The notes beneath the pieces are model-generated. The model did not search any database. It was not told the origin of the DNA and saw only the letters and a program-made list of their open reading frames with translations. Source: Allacma fusca (lineage: Eukaryota > Arthropoda > Collembola > Symphypleona > Sminthuridae). Taken from it: 64,000 nucleotides of DNA. The position numbers and the translations under genes were made by a program. This document shows, piece after piece, positions 27,601-42,063 of this stretch. Position 1 is the first letter of the stretch; each line of letters opens with the position of its first letter. The stretch lies in contig OX359250.1 in NCBI GenBank assembly GCA_947179485.1, positions 25,616,654 to 25,680,653 of the forward strand, in the 5' to 3' direction.

Positions 27601-30078
27601 ACAAAAATCTGATCTGAAATGTAGAAAAAGTTTGTAATGAAGATCTAAATGTACCGGATATGAACAGGAATTTCGGAAAGTATGGTTTGCAATGCAAAAC
27701 AGCATGGAATTCTCGTTCCTTGGCAATTCTTTGTTGAATTTTTCTCGAGGAGGTGATGGAAACGATATGTTTAGACCGGATTTATTCCAAACTACTGCAG
27801 TCTGCTATAAATGCATGAATAATATTAGGCTTAAACATTTTTGTTTAGGATGACGGGCACGTGATTGCTAAGTTGCCGATATGCAAAGACCAGGTTTTGA
27901 TTATTAACGAGAAAATGGCAATTGTCATGCAAATGATAATTTGCAGCCACAATAAGTTTTCCTTGTAATAATGTTAACTATTTAATGGCCATTAACTTAC
28001 TACTGTTCCAACTTTTTTCATAGGTCATTAAAACTTACATGGGCAAGTTACACATATCGGCCTGTACTTTTCTAGTAGTGGGTGTGTTGTAAAAGTTTCT
28101 GATTCATTCTTACTTTTAACACATCTATTTTATCATCATCTCCTTAATTCGTGAAGCCTTAAATAATGAATATTCATTTCTAAACTAAACACATCGATAT
28201 TCACTTCATACTGTTGGTTGCAATGGATAGTGTAGCTAGAACAATTCATGTAGTACTCAATCTGAGACATGAATACAAATGGACTACGGAACTTATTAAC
28301 ATGTTAATGCTAGCTTTGCTTTTGTGAAAATAAAAACACTAGTATCTACAGATATCGCAATTTTAGGCCGGAAACCTATAATAAAATAAAATGGACACTC
28401 TTAGTAACAAATAATTACTTATATGCTTAATTCACTTAGGGATCGAATTGCCTGTTATGAGATTATGGTTTATAGTGCACTCGTATTTATTTCGTCATTT
28501 TTATCAACAGGGACAAAATTACTAGAAACTAGAACATTACTTAGATTTTTGAATTAGATGAGTATGGTATAATCAATTGAATAATATGTAGCTTGTAGTT
28601 TAAGTAACATTGCAGTAGGCACAACATGGGCCTTGATAAAAGATAATTAAAAGGGGTAAGAACGTTCCTACAGATTATTAGCCGCACTGCCTGTAGAAAT
28701 AAAACTCGAGGCTTTTATTTGTTCAATTAAAAGAATTTTCTGTATCCCGTACTAACATTACAGAATTTTTCATCAAAATAAGTGTTCATTCTATAACTCC
28801 TTGGGAGTACAATTTGGTTGATCAAAACTGCTGCACCATACAATAAAATGGGATATAATTTACAGCATACTACACATCCGATTTTAGTGTGGTCAAATGT
28901 AGTACTCATAAACTCACGTTCCGTATTTAAAATGTAACTTTAAATTTTAATGTAGTTAATTATTATAGTATTGCCGATGTTAAAAATCATCCAGGTTAAT
29001 TCAAATTATGAATATGGGCGTCCATGTCCTACTTACAAGTCCATCCTTTCCAAATAAGTTTATAGCCTCTGAGGCTTGCTGAGGTGACAATGGCATATGC
29101 AAATCTTCCATAAAACTTACACGAAAATTAAGATATATGCATCATCATTACATTCAGGTTTAATAATATTCTATAACGTTATGCGAGTTCGTCCTGAGTC
29201 AGGAATCCTGAATACTAACTGCGATCATTAGTTTTAACACGTTAACAACACAATCAAGCAATTAAAAACAAAATTAGCAAAATACTGGCATGAGTAAAAA
29301 AATCTTTTGACCAGACACAATGAGTTGACTCCAGCTCAACCATTCTGTCATAAAAATTAAAGCACTAATGACTATATATGGTAATACAATCCGATAAGCT
29401 GGTACGTAGGTGTGGAAGCAAGATTAAATGCAAGAATTTGCTACAGAGTACATTAGTTTATAATGAGTAAACAGAACGGTTCCTGTAGTTGCACCACTTA
29501 ATCGCCACTGCACATACATCAAATTAACAAACGAGTATATAACGAATTCGAACGACTACACAAAATAGGCAAATAAGCCGCATGTAACGCACCCGCTACG
29601 CTTTTGAAACAGTTTGCAAAAATATTACCAATAATTATACTAATATAAAAAGTGGATATCCAATCAAGTGTTCTCATTTTCGAGAAAAGCTTAGGTGACG
29701 ACTGCTAAATTACAACTACGAACTAAATATAGAAAACGAAGTGAAGTTTCGACCTACGCACGTCATCGCATGTAGAGGTAACTCAGGTAAATATGTTACA
29801 AATTATGTTCCTAAATTAGTACGATTTCAAACCATATTTATAGACTTAAGTGTCACAACCATATGTTACTGTTGACGGTAAATTGTAACCTAACTTAAAT
29901 GCAGGTCTACTTAAATATTTAAAAATCAATGAGAAGAATTTGCTTTCATTCCCAATTTTGTTTTGATGTTTTCTATCTGTGAGTTACCTGTAAATCAAAG
30001 TCTGAACAACTCTACAGGATTTTGCATTGAGTTAATGCGATTATAGAAGCGCTGCTTAAATGCACATAAATACCTAGA

Positions 30079-33000
30079 TCATTCCCACGCGTCTTTAATA
30101 TGCCAGAGTAAGGCAAACGCTCGACGCTTTTGTTTCATTTCGATTCTGGAGCTAAGTCCAACATTCTTATCAATTAAATTGGAAAATCCCTTGCCTATCC
30201 CAACAAGAAGTTGTGAATTAGTAGAGCAATTGTTTGTAACTTTGAAGCTATTACCCGATGATGGCACCGGTGAGTTTCCTCTACTATCACTGACTTTACT
30301 TAAAATATTATCTTTAGCAACCAACTCTTCATCAATGGAATTATTTTCAGCTTTGCTTAAGTTAGTACCACTCAATGAATTCACAGAACCGACTGATAAG
30401 TTGTCAATATCTACATCGGAGGGCACATTTTGAGCTGAGTCTGTATTACACGCAACCGAGGCTAGGTTAAGCATGGTGGAAAATGTTTGCATTTGTCGAA
30501 AGATCCAAAATGATCGAACATCTTCAGTAAAAGGTCTAAATGATGTTATTGGACGCAAGTACTTGAAATCAGCCACGAAGACAAATCCCCAATTTGTTCC
30601 AATATACACTTCCGAAATTGTCGATTTTAAAACGGTTATCTGCAATAAAAAATATTGACCATTTAAAATTAAAATTTTAGATGCTTGGAAGTATTTTAAG
30701 GTTTATTTCCATAATACAGTACAACATGCTTGCACTTACTTGCAACGGCTTATTATTAAGTTCTTCTTCCATAGATTCTCGAACAGGTAGTAACTTCCCT
30801 ACGTCTAATCGTGCAACCATTTCTCGCTTGTCACAATCCCACCCGTAAATAACACTTCCTGTTGAAATTCAAAAAGTTGCAATAAGAAACGTTTCTGCTA
30901 TTTAGACCATCTGAAGATATGTGAATCGCCAAGTAAAACCATCAAATATGAATAAAAAACACAAACCTGGATACACATAAGAGTACAGTGAATCATTTCC
31001 TACATGAGCGTCAATTAAGAGCACTTCAACAGCTTCAATTACAGGTTCATAATGGTTGATGATTTCCTGCGAAACCACAGTACCCTCCTTAATAGAAAAA
31101 ATGGTCATCTGACCCGCACGTTCGCCAGCCCAAAGTTCAATAGATCTGTAATCATAGGAAGGTCAATACCCATGAAGTTACCCGAGAAAGAACAGATCTG
31201 CAGATTAATCAGAATTCGCTTCCATTCACTAACCCCTCGGAGCCAATTCTAGAGTTCAAGCAATGAATGACTGTTGATTTTCCAAGTTCTGATAGTAGCT
31301 GGACGTTATTCTTGTCACACAAAAAGAGACGACCAGTTGTTACAGCTACAGCGATGACAGAGTCCAGATTCCTAATGGAAACTACTGCTCCGCAGTATCC
31401 AACTTGGGATTCCAAATCGCATTCCAGTGTCTTACTGTAGTCACTTATTCTATACACACGGAGCAACCATATTCACCGATTTATTTTACTTTGGTTTTCA
31501 CATAGGAAGCAGTAGAATCAGAATAGCATGCATACCTAAAACAGATATGTACATATACATTACATAAAATAAACACACACCTTAGTAAGTGTATTTTCCC
31601 CAGGGTATCTCCCATCCAAACAGAATCCTCTACTTGGCACATGGCAGTAACAACTCCAGAAATGAATTCAAAACACAAACAGCTTTCAAATGTGGTACAA
31701 GATTTGATTTTCAAGCAATATATTCCACCAGTTGAACAACTTGCCCATATTTCCCGATCACCTGTCCAGATCAAAAAATCAAACTGATAAACTCGGTTGC
31801 GTTTCATGTGAGCCTATATAATCTGTACTATAACAATATACACGGACTACGAATCGAGTACTTTTAACAGCAACTCTCAAAAGCAATATTGTTTTTCTTA
31901 TTTGACATCAACTAACTAGTTTCATGTACAAATAAATATAATAATGTACAAATTAAAATAACATTGTAATATTCTTTAATAATATACAATACATCTTATT
32001 GGCTAGTTAATGATGATCTACAATTTCGTAACACACCTCCATACTGCAAGCCAATTGCCGAGACAATATTGGTAACATTTCCAAGTGACACAACGTCTCG
32101 GAGAAATGTAAACTCAGGTCCGGTAGCAATTGATACTACCTGGGATGCCGTGGGGCGGTCCTTTGCTGTATGAGACCAGCAAACCACCATGAGGTCTAAC
32201 ACGTACAAAGGGTACAAATCGCAATCCTAAATTCAAATTCGATGATTATACACGAGTTTCCTACAATTTGTGCTTTAGTAATTACGTTACCATTATAAGC
32301 TTAATCCACTTACGCGTCTAGTCAAATAAGGGCGAACACCTTCAAGAATACTCTCCTTAACATTTTCACATCCGTCAAAAGGCTGCTTCAAACTCACCAT
32401 TTCGTATAGGAGCATACCAAATGAAAATATGTCTACCTACAATAGTAATCGTAATATTTAGTTACATAACACCAGTCCGACGGGGTCTCAATGCCATGTG
32501 ATATTCAAAAAATCCAAAAGTTTTTTCAACACGGTTGATACATACATGCGATTTCGATCATGGCTCAATAATAAAAACAGGCAAATTGAAACCAAGTAAG
32601 GACTTTAGCTAATTAATGAGTACTTTGCATTGTAACTCTCGTGTAACTCTGTAGCAACACCATACCTTCTCCGTATACTCTTCTTCGCCGTTGTAGCGTA
32701 TTATTTCAGGTGCCATAAATCCCTCCGTGCCTCCAAATCCTTTGCTACCGGTAGGAAATGATGATCTACTGATTCCTGCACACACCAATCGTTTGTAAGG
32801 GAATGAATAAGTTCAAGATTATATCAAGCCAGTGTGATTTAGCATCTGGATTACCATAATCTGCAAGTTTCACGTCCACTTTCTGGCGATCAACGGCAGC
32901 GGTAAACGGAGGTGGGAAGTTCCAGACTAGTACGTTTTCAGATTTCAAATCCCTATAAATTATACGATGGCTGTGAAGATACTCCAATGCTTTCCCAACC

Positions 33001-36000
33001 TGCACAAAACAAAGTATCACTATTTGGTACGAATAAGAGTAGAGTTTATCACCATGAAGTACTCTGTAAACAACATACCCCAATACAACCGAAGAACTTC
33101 AAGTTAAGTATAAAATAACTTACTTGTAAAATCGTAGCACGTAAAGTTTCCGAGGATACTTTATCACCTGATCTTCGATAGTCAGATAACACCGAATCTA
33201 AAGCTCCTTTTGGTGCTCTTGGCATTACTATTGACAAGGGTGATTGACATAGGCCCACAAATGGTACAATATTTGGGTGGGATACCCAGTACAGCACTCT
33301 AACTTCTCCACGAGCAGCTACATAAGCACGACAGGCCGACTGTGCTGGTGCTCGGAACCATTTACTTTTGGCTACTTTATAAGCAGCTTGAGCTTCCGGA
33401 TTGTCATGACCGGGATCAATCGGCTGAAACATCTTTATAGCAATCTCGAGCATCTTGCTCTCATACTTTGGTACAAGCTTCCCACTGAACACAAATCCAA
33501 ATGCTCCCCGACCTTTAAATAAGATAAGTAACCACACATAAACAAATACATTCCTTACATAAATAGCCTTTAAAGAAAGAAATTCGGACGGGAAACCGTA
33601 CAATAAATTGTTTCTTGTGTAAAGCAAAGGCATCAATGTGCTACAATGTGTATACTTTTGCTAAGCAAAATGCATAAATCCGCGATTAATAGTGTACGTA
33701 ATGCTTTAAGAACCAAAACGGTTGGGCCTGCTTCAGCAAGTACATGAATTACGAGAAGTCACAGATTAATATTATAATGCCTACCAAGGCACAAGCAAAG
33801 CTAATTGTATGTTCACAATTACACCCATTCTCAACAGAACGCTGTGTTTACATTTGTACCGCCGTAGACATTCAACATACCAACAGTGTTTACAACTGTA
33901 GCGTTCAACACAAAGCAGTCACGAATGTTTACATTTGCGAGCATACCTACCGACGTGCAGGAATCAAATGAATCTATCCTATCCACTCGAAATAATTGTG
34001 AGCCGAGCAAGCGTGATAAGCGTGTTTACAATTGTACATCCAGGTAGTAACATTGTTTACAAAGTAAGGCTACTATTTCAGTGTTTACATTTGTAACTGA
34101 AAAAGGAACATGGCTTGGTATGAAACTGTGTACAATCTACAGAAATCTACTGCAAACGAGAGCGACCGACGTTATAATGCTAAGCCCAGAGTTTGGTTCT
34201 GTGCTCTCGAAATCAAATAGCTCACCCAATAAATTTCCACGCTGTACACAAGGGTTCTGGAGCAAATACCGTGAATTCAAGTCCAAAAAAAGTATATCAG
34301 GACAAATTTCTTCCAGGAACACGCATCCATGCTTAGGACACTTAACACTAAGCTGTCGATCCGATGGAATGGTAGAGTTACCATGACTAGGAACAGTGGT
34401 TTTTAGTTCAGCATACTTCTGCGAATGGAGAATGCAATACTCCACACTCCAGGAGTACATGGATACGTTTCTTTTGGTAAAGCTGGTAAGACCCGGAGAT
34501 CCTTTTAGGAAAAAGTTTAGCCCACTAAAATTAGAACTATCCCCACTTCCTGAAAATCTGACGTTATCCGGCTGTGGTACAGCTCCAGCTCTAGTTTTCA
34601 CAACGGAGCTACCATTCTGACTTGAACATTCTTCTGGATCCTTGTTGTCAGAATTCGAGTCAACTGACGATACTCGGGTGTTACTTGGGCTGTAGCCAAC
34701 TCCAGAATCACTTGACATCCGGGGACTCTTAGTACTGTTAAACCCGAAGGAAAAGCTCTTAAAAAACTCATTTGCTTTGCTACTCCCACTGCTATGCCGT
34801 TGAGGGCTTTGATTATACTGAATTCCGTCGTAGCTTTTCAAATCTGTGGATGCTGAAAAATTAGTATTTTCTTCGGAGGGAAAACATTTTGGGCAAGGAA
34901 TTAGCCGTGTGACTAGATACTTTCCCTCGGAAGTATGTACGAATCTAGTTCCAATAGATGGATACCAATCTTCCAACAATGTATCAACATGATCCACAAT
35001 TAATGCTAGTAATTTGGCAATGCTTTCCACAGATGGTTCAAGTAAAATTTTCTTAACGAGTACTTCTGGCTCTTCTTCATTTTCCAACGGTATTTCTTCC
35101 TTTGTGTTAACTGTCACGCTGAAAGCCTGTAGTAAAATACAGTAAATTTTAACTACATAATAAACATTATAAGAATTACATTGCTCAATATAAGACTTCT
35201 CGGAAAATTACCGGCAGGTGCATTTCGAGTAGCCCCGTCTCATTTAAATCTACAACATCCCACACTTGCTCGTTGTCATCTTCTCGGAATAGTCCAACTT
35301 CGCCGTTACGAAGAGCTTCAGGATCCGTAATCTCAGTCTCGCAAAGGGCACCATCATCTCTACGCAACATGAACGAGAATGGTTTTTCTCCTGTTACTTC
35401 TTTCAGTCTCATGAGTAGCAAGTCGCCATAATTCAGTTCCATGCCAGACTGCCAACAACTCCACTCAGCCTTTTGATCAAGTAGCTGCACAATCTATTTA
35501 ATTTAAAACACCAACCATATGTGATCTCCCGCCATACTTTCTTCTAACTAAAATTTATTTACGTGTAGATGCTCAGTAATGATAATCGTAGTATTTAAAG
35601 GGGAATTAGCTCACTTCCTTAGTTATTTCAGATGGAGGTGGAATGTTGAAATAGTTTCTCACGATTTCCACAATCCTGTCATCAGCTAAAATTCGACTTA
35701 TTAGCCTGGGCCAAAACCCAGAGGGAAAGTATGACAAAAGTAAAAACCGGTTGATAGGTGAAATACTCCCTCTTTGAATGAAAAATGTCCGTTCGGGTAT
35801 ATCAATAGTTTCCTTTTCTTTCGACGGAGTTCCGCCGCCAATGAACTTATTGAATAAACCTTTTGGAGCTGAATCGGTTGGTGTTGTTCCCCCAGCTGCT
35901 TCTGCTTGCTTAATGCTATCTTCTGATAAATGTCGGCTAATTCTTTGTGGTCTATTTTTCAAAGCCCATCCACGAGATCTGACTGGAATTTTAACCCGGA

Positions 36001-39000
36001 CTTCATTCTGTCCAATTTTCATCTGCAAAATAAGCCTTCATCTTGAGTAAACATCACAACTCACTATTATTGTGTGACAGCCTCCCATAATCACAACTAG
36101 AAGTTTAAATGGGCTAACGCAAATTCACCTGCTCGAATGACGGTAATAAAGAGGGAATCAGAAGATGAATGTGGTCCCAGGGAACAGCTAATTCAAATTT
36201 ACTCAACAGGGATAAAACATAATCCCTGGTTTCGCTGGACTGACCCTTAAACAAATGCTTTAAGTCATCCACTTTCATGATACCGTACTTCGCAAACGGA
36301 TTGATTTCCCGAACTGTAACGACGTGAGCTAGCATATCGCACAGCCACTGCGGATCTAAGAAATACAGGTCCCGTAAGGTGCTATCTTCGTAGTGCAAGA
36401 GAACTCCGTTTTCATGTAAAAATGAGCACGCCTGTAATACAAATGATGTTGCTACATAAATTACTTCAATAGCTGTCTAGTTAACATTTGTTTAAAACTC
36501 AACTGACCTGCATAATTTCAGCATCATCCCGAAATGCGAGACCAAACCCTTTGTCCAACCAACCAGAAACTTGAGATTTAAATTCCTGTTCTGTTAATAC
36601 GGGGTCCAGGCCTGAAGAAATTAGTATCAATTAATACCAAAAGTACGTAACCAATACAATGCCAAACGAGAATGTAATACCTCTCGATTTTCTTTCTGTG
36701 GCCAGGTATGCCACAATTTCTTCCAAGTGTATATACTTTGATGGTATTTTTTGATCCAGTAGCCTCTTACCGGTAGAAGTTTTGATACTGAAAACGGTTT
36801 CGTAAATGAGGTAACACAGATGCCTGATATTGTGGCGTGTTCTACACGAGACCTACATAAAGGAATGCGTATAATATTTACAACAAAAATTGTTCGAATG
36901 CTTAATACATAGGTTTTGTAGCTTCGGAAAAGTAAACTTAGTTTGAAAATAATTCTATACTTCAATTGAATGAACCACTCGTGGTAATCCCCTTTTTTCT
37001 GGGTCACTGACACAAATAAATTTGTCTCGGATTCTTTGTTGTAGGTAGTCAAGATATCCGGGCGGAAATTTCTCACTAACGAGATCAAAATGTGTTCCTA
37101 CTATTATCACAGGTGAATTGGGAGCCCGAGCCTGTTAAAAATAAAATAGCCATGAAAATCTTCTCATATAATAATCAGGAAGAATTAAATTGAGCGCCAG
37201 CAAAGACAATTTGCCACCTGAATGTTCACCAACCACTGGACGATTTCATTCAGACCTTTCTCTCCATCACAAATATTCCAAACCACCAGATACAAACCTG
37301 AAATATATCATTCATTTACCACCAATTCATATTTTATCACGCAATAAAATTCCATTCCCTTAGAGCTGGCTTACTTCTGCGAGAAAGAAAGTATAAATGT
37401 GTCGCATAATATTCTTTTTGACCCCCGAAGTCCCATGTTCGAAAGATTACTGGACCACATGAACTTCCAGAAAGACGACTGCCACGATGATCTAGTACCC
37501 AAGATCCTATATCAACACCCACTGTTGAGATAGTTTTCCCTTTCGGGTTGCTCATTTTACTGGCAGCTCCCATTCGTTTTGCCCAATGCTGTAAAAGATT
37601 TACAAAATTCTAACTTCCTTGACACGCAATTAATGCATATAACAATAACGAAATGATTAACTCAACACGCAATGAATCTTACATCTTGATGGACATGCTT
37701 TTGGCTTCCTTCTTGCCTTAACTGGCTAAGCAGTGAAGTTTTACCAATACCTAAAGAGTTATAAGAAATCGTGAATTTAGCATGAACTTGTATTTTATTT
37801 TCAAAATACTAACTTGGTATATTAGTTGTTTACCTTGTATTCCAACAACCATGAGCTTCATTCTAGAATAGGTTTTAGCATCTTCAAGAACACTCTTAAG
37901 GTATCCTATAACATCCATAGTTTTGCACCGTTTGGATTCAATCATAGACTTGAGTGGCTCTTGCAAGTTACATCTCGTGGTGTTTAAATTCCACATTCGT
38001 GACAGTAGACCCATTTCAGGGGGTAAATCCGTTATTTCTGCATTGCCACTTAAATTCAACACGGATAAGTTTGTTAGTTCCGAAATTCGAGGTGTGATTT
38101 CTTTCAAAATATTATCAGATAGATCGAGCATGGTCAAATTGGGAAACCACAAGTTTCTCATTGAGAAGGATTTGTTAAACTCATTTGCCACATCGCTGGC
38201 ACTTTCACCGTAGTCGTCAGCACTAACAAGAATATACTTTAATAAGTTTCCGCTTAATATCAAAGTCTTTAAATTTTCCAGTCGTGTGTGTCTCTTGTGG
38301 GGACAAAGTTCTGCGTTGGGAATGATGTCTTCAGAATTTTTACAATTCCAGCATTGCATTCTACTCGTTGTTTTTTCATTTGCGTTGTAAAACCATTTTT
38401 CAATTCGGTTATTTGATAGATCTAATTGTCTTATGGAATTCGGGTAGTCTGTGATATGTCCCACGGTTTTTAAATTATTAAAGGACAAATTCAAACGTTG
38501 GATATTTGTTCCTAGGCAACATAAGACTTTGGGAACTTTGTGAAATGAATTATGACTTAAATTTAAAGACACGATAGCACTCTCCTCAATTCCAAAGACT
38601 GACCTCTCCGCAGACTCGGAATTAGATAGAATTTTGATATTATCACGCCATAAAGCATGGTGAATCAGAATGGTTGAGTTGCCAGTTTCACTTTTAGCCT
38701 GTTTTAAGTTTTTATCAACGCAAAATTTATCACGATTTTTTTCGAAATCAACCATCACAAAATCTGGACTGGAAGGTTCGGAAGCTTCTGGTGAAATGGG
38801 CGGTATCACAGGAATGTACGGTAATGAATCAAACTGGGATGTATCCATACTTCCAATTGGAATATTATCAGCATCTGATCCACTAGAGAGTGGTGGTAAG
38901 TCCGTAAGAAGATTCAAAGACAGATTAAGTTCCTGCAAACCTGGAGATGACCACATACACGACGGCATGACTTGAATTTTGTTGTTGGATAAATTTAAAC

Positions 39001-42000
39001 AATTTAATGTTGGAAAATGGGTAAAAATTTCCGAAGGTATCGATTCAAATCTGTTTTCTTGAAGTAACATTTCTTCTAAACAAGGAACAACAATTTCTTC
39101 AGGGAATTCGATTTGCTGGATTTTATTCTGACTTAAATTCAGGTATTTCAAGCTGCACATATTAAAGACGACAGGTGGGATTTTTTCGAGGGAATTCGCA
39201 GATAAATCAAGCCGTGTAATCGCATGAAGCGTTAGGTTTTGGTTTCTGGGACACAAGCGTAATCTTGGGTTAATTTTCAAGGCCGCTGAAACGAGCCACT
39301 GCTCCAGGACCCTATCCAAGTGTTGACTGTGCCAGTTAATTGTGACAGATGAACTGGGTAATACTGAAGAGGCAAGTAGAGTTTTCTTTTGACGTTTTAA
39401 AATAGTATCAGTCAAATAAGCAGTGTTAACTTTGTTCTCAGCGTCTAAATGTGCCTACAAAGCAAATTCAATACACCATTGTCAGTTTCTACTTAACCTT
39501 GGCATGACGCATACTGCATACACACTACGTAAGTACAAGTACTGCTGTAAATATTTATGATTTCATTAAGCACATTTTTTACAACACGTACTCACCTTGA
39601 GTGACAATATTTTTCCAACAATAATATCATCTTTACTGACAATTCCCAATGCTTTGCAATCATCATCTCTAGCTCCGTGTTTTAATAACAATTCAATCAT
39701 TCCAAGGTCTCGCTGTAAGCACGCCTCAACGAGTGCAGAAGAAGATTCACCACTGCGTTTAGAATCTCTGCAATGAAAGAAAGTTTTACAATTTTCCAGT
39801 CTTTACTACCACATATTACAATTATTACATATTACAAACGTGTAATAATTCCTCCCTTTCCATACCTGCTTTGTAGGCAATAAGGACTGGGAGTTATATT
39901 TGATGAAGGAGTAGGCAATATTGGCAAATTAGGGTCCGATTTCATGGTTAATAAAGATGCAGCAATGACGTGATTTTTTTGTTTAACGGCAACGTGCAAT
40001 GGTGTTTGATATTCTTCACAATAAGCATTTATGTCAATGGGACATATCAAATTATCTTTCTGCAAGAACAAAAAAAACGTGCAGTTGTATTCTAAAAATT
40101 TTCAATTTCAGTGAAATTTTTCATACGTAATCCTCATCTAACGTTCAAAAACTATTACCTTAGAACTAGGTACAAGGTTTTGGTTCGTGGCAATTGATAG
40201 TTTATTTAATATTCCTTGGATCCCTTCCGACAGTCGCCGTTTATTGGGACTTGTATTTTTCGACTTACTAGAAGGTGAATCTGGCTCTTTCGCAGGTGAC
40301 TCTAAGGGAGTTGTTTTAACTGGAGTGGCCTCACCTGGTTTCCTTCCTTCCACCCGAAATTTAAGCAATGTATCAACTAACCGTTGATTACCCATTTGAC
40401 ATGCAATATAGAGCGCGTTTTGGTCTGACACGTCTTTAAGATTGATGTCAAAGGCCATACTGTACTCAAGACCAGTAGCAGCATCACTGCAACCAAACCA
40501 AGGCGTAAAATTTGACCAGTTTAAATATTACTTTAAGAATTGAAAGATTTTCTTACTAAAACGTTCGAAGATATTCTTCCGGATAGTCAAACTTCAGAAA
40601 CATCTCCAAAATACCAACATGTCCATTAATACAGCAAGCATGAAGAGGTAGCCATTTTTCCACAGTGGGCACTTGAACCAGCAGAGGATATTTCTAGAAA
40701 GATTAGCATGTGTTAAATGTGATCGCATCGATAAAGATTTACCACAATATAAACCAAGGAAAAATGAGGAAATAACAGCTTAAATGAATTACCTTCAGCA
40801 AAATCGAAACTATTTCTTTGTGACCATAGTAGGCTGCGATGTACAACGGGGAATACTTTGTTACAGGATGGATTCTGCCATCAGCACCATTTTCAAGTAA
40901 TATTTGCACTAGAGATTTGTTACCACTTTCGCAAGCCCTGCATTAAATCAAGCATTAATACCATAGCCAAATACAAATGCCAACAATAGTCATCGAAAAT
41001 CATCAGCAAACAGATTGATATCCGCCAAAGTTAGCAGCCACTCACTTAAACAACAAGGTATTTGTCCCATTCGGCGTCATGTTTATTATTGACAAGACTT
41101 CCGTTTGACCCAAATCCTTCACAAGATTACTAATTGCTGTGATATCCCCATTAGTTGCAGCGTTACGCAGTGCCTGGTGAAGATCCTCCCTAGCTTCCTC
41201 CTTCGAAGTCGCTGCATTTTTCAGGTATTCATGACATCCAATATGACCCCCCCTTTCTGCCAGGTCAATCGATGTCCATCCATGACCTTCAGCTGAAAAA
41301 GAGTCCGCTCCATGCTCAACCAAGCGACGAATATTTGACATAAACCCGTGTTCAGAGCTGACGTGAAGCGGTGTTTTGAAATTGTCCTGAGCACCGCTGG
41401 CAATGTTAGGATTCGCTGGAATTGTGAACCAAACAGTTACTTAAGCATTCCGACCAAAAAAAAACTTAACACACACAACACTACCCTTCCTCAACACTCC
41501 CATTAACCCCTGAAAACTCACACCACACACCACTATAAATCTCCCAGGATCAAATTCCCACAATGGTAATCAAATATCCACAATACCTCCAGCCTTCAGT
41601 AGTATCTCCAGACATTTAGAATTATCCGTCGTGGCAGCTGCATGCAAAGGTGTTCTGCCCCAAGAGTCTTGACTGTTAATCAAAGATATTAGTTCCCCAT
41701 TTAGCAGATCCAAGAGTAAGTCTGCATTGTCCCAGAGTGCAGCCTGTAACAAAACGTGTGTCTCATCAGTTACTTTCATTTCAACACTAAGTCAAAACAA
41801 TTCATTTTTTATGTAACTCAGGCCTTACATAAATCCTGACAACCTCCTCCCACTATAAAATTTATTGTCTCAAGTTCCTTCTACCAGAAAGCTCACTATA
41901 CATATACCACTTTCCCACTCTCCATTTTACCCTAACATTTTAACTACTTCAACCCCAATCACGTTCCTCAATGTGTCACACTCTTTGCACGTATAAGGTA

Positions 42001-42063
42001 GTATTTAACTAGTACCTGATGTAAGAGATGTCCAGGGAAATCTTGCTCATCTGGAGAACTCAT
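30079..42063 (-). CDS. Lrrk: Leucine-rich repeat kinase (LRRK, ROCO family), 29 exons, complete
   Basis: Large cytosolic GTPase-kinase of the ROCO family, acting in endolysosomal and microtubule-linked signalling in animals. Exons: 42063-42016, 41743-41587, 41415-41046, 40937-40793, 40693-40557, 40486-40159, 40059-39866, 39767-39596, 39454-37834, 37750-37683, 37588-37375, 37297-37218, 37131-36961, 36852-36681, 36611-36508, 36431-36129, 36022-35615, 35484-35212, 35126-34226, 33512-33124, 32999-32855, 32775-32666, 32436-32314, 32226-32037, 31761-31581, 31449-31234, 31145-30967, 30858-30740, 30639-30079 (8,079 nt, 2,692 residues, phases consistent). Domains: ankyrin repeats 17-510; leucine-rich repeats 560-1040; Roc GTPase with P-loop GIQGIGKTS (K1061), DFGGQ and THFD; COR to about 1640; kinase about 1950-2210 with GRGAFG, K1982, YRD (D2102), DYG (D2132), APE; then WD40-like beta repeats. 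YRD and DYG are LRRK-specific variants. The junction 24/25 (32037 to 31761) is the least certain; its acceptor is weak. Confidence 0.96.
33845..34089 (+). promoter_or_regulatory. Cluster of six TGTTTACA octamers in Lrrk intron 19
   Basis: TGTTTACA occurs at 33845-33852, 33887-33894, 33926-33933, 34023-34030, 34054-34061 and 34082-34089, all in the same orientation, inside the 713-bp intron between the disordered linker exon and the kinase exon of Lrrk. Several copies share flanks close to GTGTTTACAWTTGTA. TGTTTAC is the forkhead-factor core, so a forkhead-bound intronic enhancer is possible. A decayed minisatellite would look similar; spacing is irregular (42, 39, 97, 31, 28), which argues somewhat against a simple tandem array. 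Confidence 0.45.

Larger units (their letters stand above)
11188..30078. other. Long region without a recognisable gene
   Basis: 18.9 kb between the lipocalin start and the 3' end of Lrrk. I searched the translated frames for domain signatures, signal peptides and splice-consistent exons and found none I can support. It holds microsatellites (CT 14129-14165, ACT 16481-16514, AG 16879-16924, GT 20981-21001), an 11-base G run at 24314-24324, a 10-bp-stem hairpin at 17275-17297, and a 42-bp-period duplication at 21539-21618. Since the lipocalin promoter should lie just above 11187, part of it is probably regulatory. No tRNA-like B box was noticed. Confidence 0.55.

Noticed and set aside
31762..31807. 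Start of Lrrk exon 25 further upstream (at the Met near 31807)
   Set aside because: That boundary is phase 0, whereas the preceding exon ends in phase 1; the acceptor before 31761 fits the phase and the WD40-like alignment.
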